In this document: piece after piece, positions 12,285-23,580 of the stretch
How the letters are laid out: each line of letters starts with the position of its first letter
How positions within the stretch are numbered: the stretch's first letter is position 1
Source: Raphanus sativus
Lineage: Eukaryota > Streptophyta > Magnoliopsida > Brassicales > Brassicaceae
Reading direction: 5' to 3'
DNA length: 64,000 nucleotides
Assembly: GCF_000801105.2 (NCBI RefSeq)
Contig: NC_079514.1
Span: 7,192,001-7,256,000, forward strand
The notes under the pieces: model-generated
What the model was told of the DNA's origin: nothing
Database searches by the model: none
Seen by the model: only the letters and a program-made list of their open reading frames with translations
Program-made: the position numbers and the translations under genes

Positions 12285-15200
12285 TTTTACAGATATACGG
12301 ACAGATTTTGTCACTTATACGTCTGTCTAACATGACTCCCCACGTTCTCTTATCACATTATTAGAGGACGAACTAACAAAATGTATATAATAAGTACAAC
12401 CTTTTGTCAGTTTTATTTTTCTTTATTATATTAAGCGAAATTGATATTCTAATACTGACCATTATCATTTCCTTGGTGTTGAGGTCTCGGTGAGAAAAAT
12501 TCCCCAAGACACAGGTTTCGAGGCGAGGCAATTTCAAAAGTCCAGCGAGTAATATTTTGAAAGTAATACATTCTGCCAGTTACATCTGATGTAAAACATC
12601 TGATGATCTCCATGACACCTACGTGAAATCTACAACATGTTTTGAAGGTTTAGAGAGCTTTTATAGATGACTTATGACGTCGTGTGAAACAAAATTGCTT
12701 GCTCTTGTGCTTTCTTGATTCGAACTATACTAATACAGCCTTTTTATGGCAGTTACTATAAATACCAATTCATCAATTAGTTGTAGTAGCTTACTATAAT
12801 TATACGCACACATTGTAATAGCTTTGTCTTGTTATTTTATAGAGTTCCCAAGACGATCGAATATGCTTTGGTTTACAACTTTTCCACCGAGTTGGAAAAA
12901 AAATATAGTTGTATGGTTGTCTGTGTGAATGTTTTTCTTTCATTTTCAATTGGATGCCAAAGCCCGAAACTGTGTGCGGATTTGGATCTTTTGCGTTCAG
13001 GCCTCATCCATCAATCTTCATTTTGCATTTATTCCATGATAAAAAAATTGTTTAGTTTTGAATAAATAAAAAGTTATCATATCTTCCTCCAAAATCTCTA
13101 CAATTTTATCATTTGATGTCTTACGTTAAATACTCTAGTAAATTATTAGAATCGTGTAATTTGTCTTTCTACAATACAAAACACTAGTTTGGTTAAATTC
13201 AGATGGTTCACATTGACAACACACTAGCACAAAGTGATACTTTTTAATCTCAGTTACCCTTGAAATCTGGTGGATGAGAAAATGATTAGTCATGATTTTT
13301 GTTTAGTGCTTTTCTTGGATTTAAACTTACACATAACACTAATTTGGTTTTTCATTTTCCTTATATTCATCAACTTCAGTGATCTTTCTTAGGAACAATC
13401 AGGCGGTCCATAATTAAATCTGAATATAGTATATGTTTGACAGAAAGATAGATTCTATGATTTACTTAGAAAGCTTTTTTTAAGAAATTGTTTGAATGCA
13501 TCATTCAAGAACTCCAAAACATAGTAGCTAAAGCTCAGTCTGAAATGTAAACAATGAGAGGAAATTTATTCTTAACTGGGTAAAGTTCTTCTCTTCCTCC
13601 CAGTGGTTTAAGAAAGCAAGCATAATCAAAGAAGCATAGGCTGGTTGCCACGAGTTATCGGACCTGTTTCTTCGATAGTTCCGACACGTTTGGTCTCAGC
13701 TTGCTCCGCTAAATAGCTGGTCTGTAGGCTAGCTTCTCTGCTTAGATTCTTTCGTATTATTTTCCGGTTGTTGTTTAGTTTTGTTTATGCTGCTACTAGT
13801 ATATTTGTAATCGCGGTCAAAAATTTAAAAATTTAGTATAATAATTTAATATTTTACCAAAAAAACCATAGGCTGTAAAAATAAAGCCTCAAGTGCAATT
13901 TTTTTTTTGTTTTGAGAAAGAAATCTCAAGTGGAAATGTTTGTGATCGCAGTCAAAGAAGAAGTTATGTAGAACTCTTTATTTAGAGTTTGAGGTGCTAG
14001 TTTATATTGCATGTCACCGTGGTCCCGTTCTCTGTTTTTCTCAGGTTAGTATTTAATCTGCTTTTCAGATTGTATCTTTTTCGTTTTTTCGCTCCCATTC
14101 ATTTTTCGTGGTTTAAAAAGTTCTACCGGTTGTTTAGCTAATAGTACTACAGCTAGTAGGCTAATTATTGTTTTATTGTAGGACCATCTCTTCCAGCTTG
14201 GCTTCGCTTGACTTTTGGAACACTCAGAAAACAATGTTACAAAAGATTAGTATAGGCCACCTAATACGTGTGAAATCAATCATATAGGTGTTGACAAAAA
14301 AAAAACAGGCATGTACGCTTAACATACGGTATAAACCACAAAAGTTACGGTTTAAAAATTCTACTAAGAGAACATAACATTCCATTTAAAATTATGACCG
14401 ACCAAGAGTTGGTTCTGAATTTGCTTATCACAACCTCCAACGAGGGTTCTTGTGACATTAGTATAACGTACTAGAACATCATGGTTGAACTTGTTTTGAA
14501 CACCAACGAATGGACAAATAAGATTTGGAGTTTTGTGCAAATTAAATCAATTTGTTTTTTGAAACTAAATCCATTTGTTTTTTTATCAAAAACTAAGTCC
14601 ATTTGTTATTCCTCATATTTTCTTCATTAGAGTACATCATAGTAGTTTGTTGAACTTGTAGATGGGCTCTACGCTCCCTCTACATAGCACATGAAGGTCC
14701 CTCGTGGCTGCTGCATCTGATACAAGAAGATGCATCTTCTCCTCCGGATTGGAGATCGTGACAGCTCCCTTCCTGGTAATGAAGCCTTCCTGGATCGGTA
14801 TTTGCTTTTGACTTATCCCTTTGTTTCTAAGCCTTGTTTTGGTCACAAGTCATTTGGTGCCTTGAGTGACTGCCTTCTATCATAGAACAGTTAGAACTCT
14901 TTTTTTTGGTCAAAATCTATCGTAGAACTCTTTTATTTAGTTCTAGGGTTCTGTTTTTTCTCCATCACAACTCTTTGTTTGGAGACCCCATTTTCATACG
15001 ATCATAATGAAGTTTACAGAGTTTTTAAAAAATATAAACCTATTTATTTTGCTATAGATTTGCCACTCTTCGTTTATATACCCTTCAATTAACTATTACG
15101 GCTTCCTCTAAAATAGCATCTCAATTATTCTATATACTAGTACTAATTAATTGTAGATTTAGATCTCTTTCACAACTAAAAGATGAAACAGACAGATTTG

Positions 15201-16026
15201 ACGTTAACGATATTAATCATTAAAGTAGGTGTGCGGGCTAAAACATATCGATCTTCCGATTGGCTCAACATCATCAACTTCAAGAGCAAGTACATGTAGT
15301 AAAAGAAAACCATCCTTTGCTTATTATTTTTGCAAAAATAATAAAATTTGTTGCCTCCATTTTTACTTTTGAGTGAAATACATTAAATTTTGATTTCCTT
15401 TATGTCGTGTCGTTTAGTAACCAAGTTGGCTACTTGCGAAAATTTATCAAGTTGGCTACTTGCACCAGCATCACCTTTGCCTTAATTAGAAGATATCGAT
15501 TTTCAAAGTATGCAAAATAGAAAGAAAACAAAAGTGGTTCTCAGTTTCTTATTCTGTCTCGATCCAACCAAATTTGATGATATGTATGAGTAAAAATAGT
15601 ATTAAGGGTATTCTTATTGATGATTTTGATAAGAAAAACAAAAGAGAATTTCTTTAATGATAATTTTGGGTAAAAAAGGTGATTACATACTGTAAATAGT
15701 TTTTTTTCAATACGAATTGAACTCAGGTGGTGTTAGTTACAACTATCGGTTTTATGAGAATTTTTTCAAAAATTGTAAAAAACCTTTAAAACTACGTATC
15801 ATGTATAGCTAATTCAATTTTTGTTTTATGAATAAATTTGTACCATTTGAATTAATATTATGTGCTTAAAAGACTCATAAAGATATTGATGATTTAATAT
15901 AATAAAGTTGTAATCGCCGTCTCATAATGGATCGGCCACAACAAATTTTATAACAAAAAAAAGGAAAAAGACAAAGGATGGGATATATTCAAGTGGGGAC
16001 AGGCTGACACTTGATATAAATCGATG
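12285..16026. other. Long intergenic interval without a recognised gene
   Basis: AT-rich. It contains the second copy of the direct repeat (12766-12841). A more GC-rich patch near 14640-14850 can be read on the minus strand as a 69-residue frame (includes KMHLLVSDAAATRDLHVLCR), which I do not recognise and do not call as a gene. A patch near 13600-13760 has the texture of a retroelement 3' end but no diagnostic motif. MYC4 would be expected between AGD8 and PYR1 by Arabidopsis synteny; no bHLH sequence is seen here. Confidence 0.45.
12766..12841. repeat. Direct repeat, copy 2
   Basis: Second copy of the roughly 80-bp unit at 10957-11035, same orientation, with a few substitutions and a 1-bp indel. 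Confidence 0.7.
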
Positions 16027-16029
16027 TAA

Positions 16030-17257
16030 GAGCACCATTAATGCAAGCGCTTAATGGAGTGCTTAATGTTTTTTTTATTTAAAAAAAAAGGAAAATGAAG
16101 TAATTATAGAAGCAACGCTGCTTAATTAGGCGTCAAAAGAAGGTGTCTTATTTGACACGTGTTGCCCATTCATGACTCCGCGTACCTTTCTCTCTCTTTC
16201 TCACGAAACAGGCGTTTCTTGTGTTTCTCTCTCGACGATTCCGCCATCAACCTTCTCCTCCTCTCGAGGAAATCAATCTCTCCTCGACGATCCTCGATGC
16301 CTCCGTAATCTCTCGTTGTCTCTCTCGCTCTCCTCGACTCCTCTGTGATGAATCGACCATGATCTCTCCTCGTCTCTTTCGCTCTCCTCGACGCCTCCGT
16401 ATCTTTCCTCGTCTCTCTCTCCTCGACGACTCCGCGATGAATCTCTCTGTCTTTGTTTCTTTCAGATGGACGGAGCAAGAGACGACGGTTCGTCAAACAA
16501 GACGTCTACAATGAACCATCCGTGATTCTTGTCTGTAAATTGCAGACTGCAATACAGGTAAAACTTCAAGACAATTTGATGTGTCAAATGGTTATTGTCT
16601 GAATTGTTTAAGCATTCAATAGTATGAAATTGAATCGAGTGTCATGAATGGATGTTGTCTTAATTGTTTAAGAGTTCCATTATTTGATTTGTTTTGTTTC
16701 TGTTATCTCGTTATTGTATATGTTGTTCTCGTTATTGTTTCTGTTGCTTGTTCTAGTTTAAGTCTACGTAGTTATCTTGTTGCTTAAGTTGTTGTTCTGG
16801 TTTCTGTTTTAATATATATGGAGTTTGTGTTATGTAATTTGTGTTGCTTATTCTCGTTGCTTGCTTAAGTCATATATGGAACTTCTTTTAATATATGTTG
16901 TTGTTTTTGTTATGTGTTTCAGGTAACGACTGACAGAGAGAAAGAGTGGAAGCATTGGAGTATCGAAGCTTCTCTCTTTCTTCGTATTCAACCTTCTCCT
17001 TCTCTCTTTCTTTGTAGTCATTTTCACGATTGCTCAAACAAGATCACAAATCATTTCTTTGTTTGATCACAAGTCACATTTTGATTCTCAAACAAGATCA
17101 CAAGTCACATTTTGATCACCAAATTAAGCACCCTTAATTAAGCACCTACCATTGGAGCACACATTCTACTATTTTCTTCAATTGAGTTCTTAAGTACACT
17201 TAATTGATAAAATAATCATTAAGCACCCCATATGGGGTGTTAGGGTTAATGATGCTC
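16030..17257. mobile_element. PIF/Harbinger-like non-autonomous element
   Basis: The left end reads GAGCACCATTAATGC. The right end, complemented, reads GAGCATCATTAACCC, giving 12-bp inverted ends with one mismatch. TAA flanks both ends (16027-16029 and 17258-17260), the 3-bp target duplication of this superfamily. The interior has a CT-rich stretch (16190-16460) and a local triplicated motif around ACAAGATCACAAGTCACATT near 17037-17120. No transposase is visible. The overlapping open frames at 16170-16514 on both strands arise from the CT-rich sequence. Confidence 0.7.
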
Positions 17258-17592
17258 TAAAGGTGGGCCGAATATGGAGTAATTACTACGCTGTAAAACG
17301 GCACGCACTTTTAATCCTGTACTGAAACTTGAATGAGAGAGACAGTCCCATCATCTTAAATACACTTCCTATGTGGGTTTCTCGTGTTTTCATATCTCCC
17401 TCTTTTAGGTTCGTTTCTTAAATTGCTACACAATCGTTTTACAACTCTCATTTTTATGGTTAAGTCAGTCATAATGTGTTCCCACCAGATAACATAAACT
17501 GAGTCATGACTACACTTTATCTTATCTGTTAACAATTTTCACATGCCTGAACTGCAGTAATTAGTCTGGTGTTGCAAACCTCATATTTAAAA

Positions 17593-17840
17593 GGAAAAAA
17601 GTTTCTCAGCTACACCATGTTTACCATATTATGGTGCAAACCATCCCAAGTTTCGTAATGTGTCGATAACTACACGATGTATATGATAATACATGCCACA
17701 TATACGATGTTAATGGAAACATGGTGCCAACATCACATCGAGGTCTAATTGATTTTAGCTTAAATAACTGGGGTCAGAACGTAATTAACAAAATTAAAAG
17801 GAATTTAAGCAAAGTCCGACCCGACCCAATACGTAAACCC
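17593..17840 (+). repeat. Left terminal inverted repeat of the MULE
   Basis: Begins GGAAAAAAGTTTCTCAGC and ends near ACGTAAACCC. It pairs with 21644-21891 over 248 bp. It probably carries the transposase promoter, since the ATG is 241 bp further in. Confidence 0.92.
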
Positions 17841-18080
17841 AGTCCGAACCAAACAATAAACCCGACCCAGACATATTAACACTTTCCCAAAATCGATTTC
17901 ATTGATATTAGGGTTCCAAACAAGAAAAAAAATTGGGGATTTCTAAAAGAGAGAGAGATTACAGAGTTTTCTCAGACAAAGAGGAGATTGCAGAGACAGA
18001 GAGGGGTTTCGTGTTATAGGTTAACCTTCGGTGAAACTGAATCCAGATTATCTAATCAAAGTAACAAGGCGACAGCGACA

Positions 18081-20796
18081 ATGAGGTAAGACCCCTTTTC
18101 ATGTTTTTTTCGATTATTGGAATAAATTGATGGATTTTACCATGTGTTGATGATATTTTTATTGTAACAGTGATTCAATACTGGTGAAGATAAATTGTTT
18201 TCATTCGGGTGTGTTCAAAGATGATGAAGATGGAAAGCTAAATTATGTTGATGGTTTGTTGGAGCAGTTCGAAGTGAATGGTGATGCAGCTTATGAAGAA
18301 GTTCTGAAGATCATTGTTCAGAAAATTAGTGTGGGGAGAATGTGGTACAAGTTACCATACGAAGATATCTCAGAGAAGAAGGATGGAGAGAAAAACAAAA
18401 AGAGGATGGCTTCTAATGGTCGCTATTATGGGGAGCTTGATGTCTTCATAGAGAAACCTGATGGTACTGTGGTTGAGGCAGAGATTGAGCACGGTGTAGC
18501 TGTTGATGGTACTGTGGTTGAGGCACAGACTGAGAACGAAGCTGTTGACGGTGACGAGGATAATGGTGATCATGAAGCAGAGGAGAGTGAAGATGAGTAT
18601 CAAGCGAGTGATAAATCTGATAATGAGGAGGATATTGACAGGAATTTTGAAGAGGATCTTGAAATGTTTAGGGATGAGAACTATGAGGATGAGATAATAG
18701 ACGAGGATGAGGTATATCCTGACACGGAGCAGTCATCTGATGACGAAGAGGAACAAGCTGAGAGGATGGCTAATAGGGGTGAATTAGATGGCGTTTTTAG
18801 TCTGAGGCAGACGTTTTACAGTGGTGAAGAGTTCAAGAAGCAAGTGATCAAATATATTCTGAAGACAAGAAGAAATGTAGTCTATGACAGATGGGAGAAG
18901 ACAAAGATTGGTGCTAAATGCAGTGGTAAAGGTTGTGTGTGGCGTATATACTGCTCAGTAGAGAGACCCATCAAGAAATGGATGGTGAAAGTGTATGTTA
19001 ACACACATACTTGCCATCCCACAGGTAAGTGTAAACTCATCAAAAGCCCTGTCATTGCTGAAGTTATGTTGGAGAAAATCAGGAAGGAACCTGAAATGAG
19101 TGCTCCTATGATCAGAGAAGAGTTTAGGGAAACATACAACATCATCATCTCCCCCGAGCAGGCAAAGATTGCTAGGCGTATTGTTCTTGATAAGCTACAG
19201 GCAGAATGCAATGAACATTTTGCAAGGCTAAAGGACTATGAGACTGAACTATTAAGGTAACATTTTTTTGGTTTTAAATTTCTTAATATTGTATAGTTAA
19301 GTGTCCTTATAAGGGCCTATGAGATGAATAAATGTTTTATTTATTTTTTTACAAATGCAGGTCAAATCCTAATAGCAAGATTGAGATCAATACAACAACA
19401 AAACTAAATGGAGCAAAAGCATTCCACTCCATGTATATCTGCTTTGACAAAATCCGTGTGGCATGGAAGGAGTATTGCAGGCCGGTTATTGGATTAGATG
19501 GGACATTTCTCAAGCACAGCTCTCTGCAAGGACTGATTCTTACTGCGATAGGAAGGGATCCCAATAACCAGATATACCCAATAGCATGGGCTGTGGTCGA
19601 CTCTGAGAGCAATGATAATTGGCAATGGTTTATTCACAGGTTGAAGATTGATTTGGCATTAGGCGAGGGTGATCTTGTGACAATCATATCAGATCAGCAT
19701 AGGGGATTAATTCATGGAGTTGCTGTTGAGTTGCCAAGAGCTGAACATAGAGCTTGTGCTAGGCACATCTACTCTAATCTGAAGAAGAATCATAAGTCTG
19801 ATACTCTAAAGCCACTCTTCTGGCGTATTGCAAGTAGCTACAATGAGGCTGACTATGAGAGGAGTTTGGACGTTTTCAAACAGTTTGATCCACTAGCAGC
19901 TGAAGATCTTCTGAAGAAGGATCCTTCTACTTGGTGCAGGGCTTTTTTCCGGATAGGTTCGTGTTGTTCTGACACTCATAACAACTTCACAGAGTCTTTC
20001 AATAGGACTTTGAAGATAGCAAGAAAGAAGCCCTTTATTCAGATGCTTGAGTTGATTAGAAGAGATGCGATGCAGAGGATAGCTACTAGATATAAGACAG
20101 CTTGTAATGAGACAGGTCTTGTTACAAAGAAGGCGAGAAAGGAGGTTCAAAAGTCTTGTGATGAAGCTCAGCATTGCTATTCTTGGCCTAGCACAGGTGG
20201 TGTTTATGAGTGTGTTGAATTTTCAAATGGTTACACAGTCAAATTGCCTTCTCGTACCTGCGCTTGTAGGAAATGGGACTTGTCTGGAATCCCATGTCGC
20301 CATGCTGTATCTGTTATCCGTGAGAATAATTTTGAGGTTGAAGATTATATTTCAGATTATTATCTGACATCGAAGTGGCGAGGTTTGTACATGGATGGGT
20401 TGGGGCCTGTAAATGGTCCAAGGTTTTGGAAGCTATCTGGTGCAGACCGTATTGAAGCACCACCATACAAGCGACCTCCTGGAAGACCAAAAGAGAAAGC
20501 AAGGATTAAAGGAGTGCGTGAATCACCCAAGAAAAATCAGACCAAAGTTAGTAGAAAAGGAAGAAAAGGTCATTGTGCTGTTTGTAATGGTGAAGGCCAC
20601 AACTCAAGGAAGTGTCCTAATGAGGTATATTATCATCGCAATTGTCTATGTTTTTTCATTTCTTGTGTTTGATTCCTTTCTTTTGTTGCAGTCTGATGAA
20701 AGCAGAAAGCGTAGGCGTGAGAACATGGAACAACAATCAAATGAGCAAGCAATTGAGGACGTTTCCTCAACTGCACCAACTGCTACACAACCTTGA
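18081..20796 (+). CDS. MULE transposase (MuDR family)
   Basis: Catalyses cut-and-paste movement of the element. Four exons, 18081-18085, 18171-19256, 19361-20624 and 20692-20796, join in frame to give 819 residues starting MSDSILVKINCFHSG. The N-terminal part is plant-MuDR-like and followed by a very acidic linker (about residues 115-195). A DNA-binding domain of the FAR1/MuDR type follows (FYSGEEFKKQVIKYIL, then CSGKGCVWRIYC). The MULE catalytic core includes IGLDGTFLKHSSLQG and TIISDQHRGLIHGV with candidate DDE aspartates. A SWIM zinc finger (TCACRKWDLSGIPCRHAV) and a CCHC knuckle (CAVCNGEGHNSRKC) close the protein. No stop or frameshift is seen. The tiny first exon was chosen because ATGAG plus the acceptor at 18171 restores the conserved start. 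Confidence 0.92.
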
Positions 20797-21087
20797 GTCC
20801 TCTCAGATGTCTTCTTCTTCTCTCGGATGTCTTTTTTTTTCCTGTTTTGATGTCTTTTTGGTCTTTGGATATGACCTTTTTCAGTTCGGATATGTCTGTT
20901 TTGAATGCTAAAATGATGATATTACTTTTGTTATGTATGATTGTCTATTTTGGATGTTAAAGCAATTAGTTCAAACTCTTTTTTTTATTACTAACTGAAG
21001 TTGATTTCCAAAGATTTTCAAACCATTACATAGTTAAGCATTACAATAACAACATCACAAAGATTTTTAAACATAATAAGCATGTCT

Positions 21088-21514
21088 TCAGAGCTTGAGA
21101 AAAGCGTTGATGATGTCTTCTTCCACTTCACCATTTTTGGCCAAACCATTCTGAAGCTTCGAAATGGTATTCTTCAGTTCCATAATCGTCTTGTCCTTCT
21201 GCAGAATTTTATCTCTAGCTTCAATCAAAGCTCTCTTTTGCCATCCAAAAGGTTCTTCCTCATCGAACCAAAGAAAAAATCCGCAACCACTTCCACTCTA
21301 ACACAAAGACAAAATTAAAAACTTCCCAAAGAACTCCATAACAATACATACAAGATTCACATTTAGCTTGTACCTTGTATTTTTCACACCCATAGAACCT
21401 TCGAAGAGGATTTTTATCCGTCCAAGATTGAGATATCTTCGCTGGCAACCCACAGTAACAAGACACATTGCTTTCATTTGCCTTGCCCTTTCCCTTATTG
21501 TTCCAGAATTCCAT
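21088..21514 (-). CDS. GRF-type zinc-finger protein with coiled coil, second gene of the MULE
   Basis: Exons 21374-21514 and 21088-21297 join in frame to 116 residues. The zinc-finger region reads CYCGLPAKISQSWTDKN, then RRFYGCEKYK, and across the junction GCGFFLWFDEEE, matching the GRF zinc finger (PF06839 type). It then runs WQKRALIEARDKIL and a predicted coiled coil (heptad-like ILQKDKTIMELKNTISKL) to the stop. Such proteins are often annotated as At4g04775-like and uncharacterised. The start at 21514 lies just inside the right inverted repeat, so it is likely transcribed from that repeat, convergent with the transposase. GRF fingers can bind single-stranded nucleic acid in other proteins; a role in transposition or anti-silencing is inference. 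Confidence 0.8.
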
Positions 21515-21643
21515 CTCTCTTTCTCTCCTTCTCTCTGTCTCTCTTTCTCTCTCTCAATCTCTCTCTTTGTCTCTCTTTCTGGTTCAAAAGGCACGATGAA
21601 CCCTAAGAAAATCGATTTGGGGGAAAAGGGTTATGCCTGGGTC

Positions 21644-21891
21644 GGGTTTACGTATTGGGTCGGGTCGGACTTTGCTTAAATTGTTTTTAATTTTGTTAAT
21701 TACGTTCTGACCCCAATTATTTAAGTTAAAATCAATTAGACCTCGATGTGATGTTGGCACCATGTTTCCATTAACGTCGTATATGTGACATGTATTATCA
21801 TATACATCGTGTAGTTATCGACACATTTCGAAACTTGGGATGGTTTGCACCATAATATAGTAAACATGGTGTAGCTGAGAAACTTTTTTCC
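21644..21891 (-). repeat. Right terminal inverted repeat of the MULE
   Basis: Complement of 17593-17840 without gaps and with about eight substitutions. The GA/CT-rich leader inside it (21510-21590) matches the position of a GA-rich leader inside the left repeat (17945-18005). This suggests both genes use equivalent promoters. Confidence 0.92.
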
Positions 21892-21900
21892 TATTTAAAA

Positions 21901-22541
21901 CAAGTTTGAACAAAATCCTCTATTATGACATTGGAAAAACATAGTTCATTTTGATATTTTGTTCTATTTTCTATTATTTGTGAGTATTACTTACACAACA
22001 TTCAAAACAAGAAAATGAAAAGCAAAATGACATTTAATCTAACACGGATAAAGTATAGAATACAACAAAATTAACGTGAATATCAATCTTTTACCAAACA
22101 AAGAAAAAGAAAATACACGTGAAAAATCCTAACACGATTTACGACACTTTATTTAAAGTTTTAACGAACCAGAAATACAAAATAAAATAAAAAATCACAA
22201 GAATCCTAATTTGATATTTAAAAAAGTTACCTTTCTAGTATGGTTTTTTTACGACAGTTGTGTTTGCGTGGACTAAAATTTTGACTGACTAGCAAAGAAT
22301 ATACCTCTACCATAAAAGGAAAGATTCCTACTTATCCACAATGTTGAACGTCCAAACTAACCTTTAGATATCAAGGTCAAAAGGTAAAACTATAAGGTTA
22401 AACAGACAAAAGATAGAATCTTATGCGAAGCAGCGTAAATAAACATTTCCCGAAAAGGTAATTTAGAAAGAGAAAAAAAACAAATTCATTTTTCCATTTT
22501 TCTTTCCATATATTCATAATTTATTTTCGATTTTTTTCTTT
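21901..22541. other. Spacer between the MULE and PYR1
   Basis: AT-rich; the part adjoining 22541 is the expected PYR1 3' untranslated region. No other gene or repeat is seen. Confidence 0.5.
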
Positions 22542-23117
22542 TCAGGTCACCTGAGCACCGCTTCCGTCGCCGGCGTTCCGAGCCATGGCCTCAGTGACGG
22601 TCGCCAGCTTCTGCAGATTAAGCTTAACCACCGTATCCGCGAACATGCGCGTGTCGTCCTCCGAGTTCCCCTCCGGCATGTCGACGACGTACGACTCGAG
22701 CACCACCGTCCAGATCCGCCCCTCCTTGTCGAACCTGTGCACCGTCGTCACCGACTTGTAGTTCGTCAGCCTGTGCTCTCCCCCGATGATGCTGAACCCC
22801 GTCACCCTCCTCTCGTCGTCGAGCACGTCGAGCCTCTCCGTCGACGTGTTCGCCGGAAGGCCGCTGATCACGTTCACGGCGCGCGTGCATCCGACGCGCA
22901 TCTCGAACCCGTCCTCGACGGAGCAGGACTTGATGAAGTGCTTGTAGGTCTGCGGCTTGTCGAAGCGGCGGACCACGGACCAGACGATCTCCGGGGGCGC
23001 GTGGATTCGCTGCGCGTGGAGGGAGGAGCAGCTCCCCGGGCCGAGGCGGTACGTGTGGAACTCGGCGATGGCTTCCGCGAGCTCCGATCGTTCTTCCTGA
23101 GTCAGCTGAGAAGGCAT
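22542..23117 (-). CDS. PYR1: Abscisic acid receptor PYR1
   Basis: Soluble ABA receptor of the PYR/PYL/RCAR family (START/Bet v I fold). On binding ABA it inhibits clade A PP2C phosphatases and so releases SnRK2 kinases. Single exon, 191 residues, the same length as Arabidopsis PYR1. The key elements are present: K59 in YKHFIKSC, the gate SGLPA at 85-89, E94, the latch HRL at 115-117, E141 and N167. H60 is retained. Position 80 is Ala and 82 is Asn (CTRAVNV), where I recall Asp and Ile in Arabidopsis. The gene is markedly GC-rich compared with its AT-rich surroundings and is intronless. It diverges from BCM2. Identification is secure from sequence and position. Confidence 0.97.
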   Translation of the reverse strand: MPSQLTQEERSELAEAIAEFHTYRLGPGSCSSLHAQRIHAPPEIVWSVVRRFDKPQTYKHFIKSCSVEDGFEMRVGCTRAVNVISGLPANTSTERLDVLDDERRVTGFSIIGGEHRLTNYKSVTTVHRFDKEGRIWTVVLESYVVDMPEGNSEDDTRMFADTVVKLNLQKLATVTEAMARNAGDGSGAQVT

Positions 23118-23580
23118 GGCGGCGATGGATTGTGGAGGTTTTTGTGTGTGTTTTTATCGAATAGTGTCTTCTTGATTCACCATTGACGACGACGATCTCA
23201 AGCTCTCTCTCTCTCTTTATATATTTGTTGTTGGAGGAAGACGAACATGATAGACACTAAGGCCCATTAATTTGCGAATGTATCAGCACTAAGGCCCAAT
23301 TATTTACAAAAGCCCATTATTGAAGGCCCAGATATGGTAACGTGTAGACATGTCAAAAGCTAGTCAAGTCCAAGTGGAACTTTGAAAATTTAAGTGGTCT
23401 CTATTAAACACTTTCTATTAACCGTTGGATTAACTCCTCCTGTATCATCCGACGGTCAATATATTTACTTTCTATTTATTACATAAACTGAGAAAAACGC
23501 GCGATCACCGTCTCTCTCTCAGTAAATGAAGAACAGAGTCTCTCCGGCGTATTCCGATAACTACGACTGAGAGCTATCGA
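23118..23580. promoter_or_regulatory. Bidirectional promoter between PYR1 and BCM2
   Basis: Only 463 bp separate the two divergent start codons. The interval has four GCCCA/TGGGC (site II-type) motifs at about 23262, 23293, 23311 and 23323, commonly bound by TCP factors. CT-rich leaders flank it at 23200-23218 (PYR1 side) and 23511-23521 (BCM2 side). TTTATATATT near 23215 could be a TATA element for PYR1. Confidence 0.5.

Larger units (their letters stand above)
17593..21891. mobile_element. Complete Mutator-like element (MULE) with two convergent genes
   Basis: The element is 4,299 bp, with 248-bp terminal inverted repeats at 17593-17840 and 21644-21891. They align without gaps and by eye differ at about eight positions. 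It is flanked by the perfect 9-bp duplication TATTTAAAA (17584-17592 and 21892-21900), the Mutator hallmark. It carries a transposase gene on the plus strand (18081-20796) and a GRF zinc-finger gene on the minus strand (21088-21514). The two face each other, each with its 5' side against one repeat. The similar repeats, perfect duplication and open transposase frame suggest a recent and possibly active insertion. Confidence 0.92.

Noticed and set aside
18370..20502. Several antisense or alternate-frame open frames across the MULE transposase
   Set aside because: All overlap the well-supported transposase exons and lack domains.
22624..23186. Long antisense open frames over PYR1 (88 and 149 residues)
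   Set aside because: They are shadow frames caused by the GC-rich codons of PYR1; no independent motif or start context.
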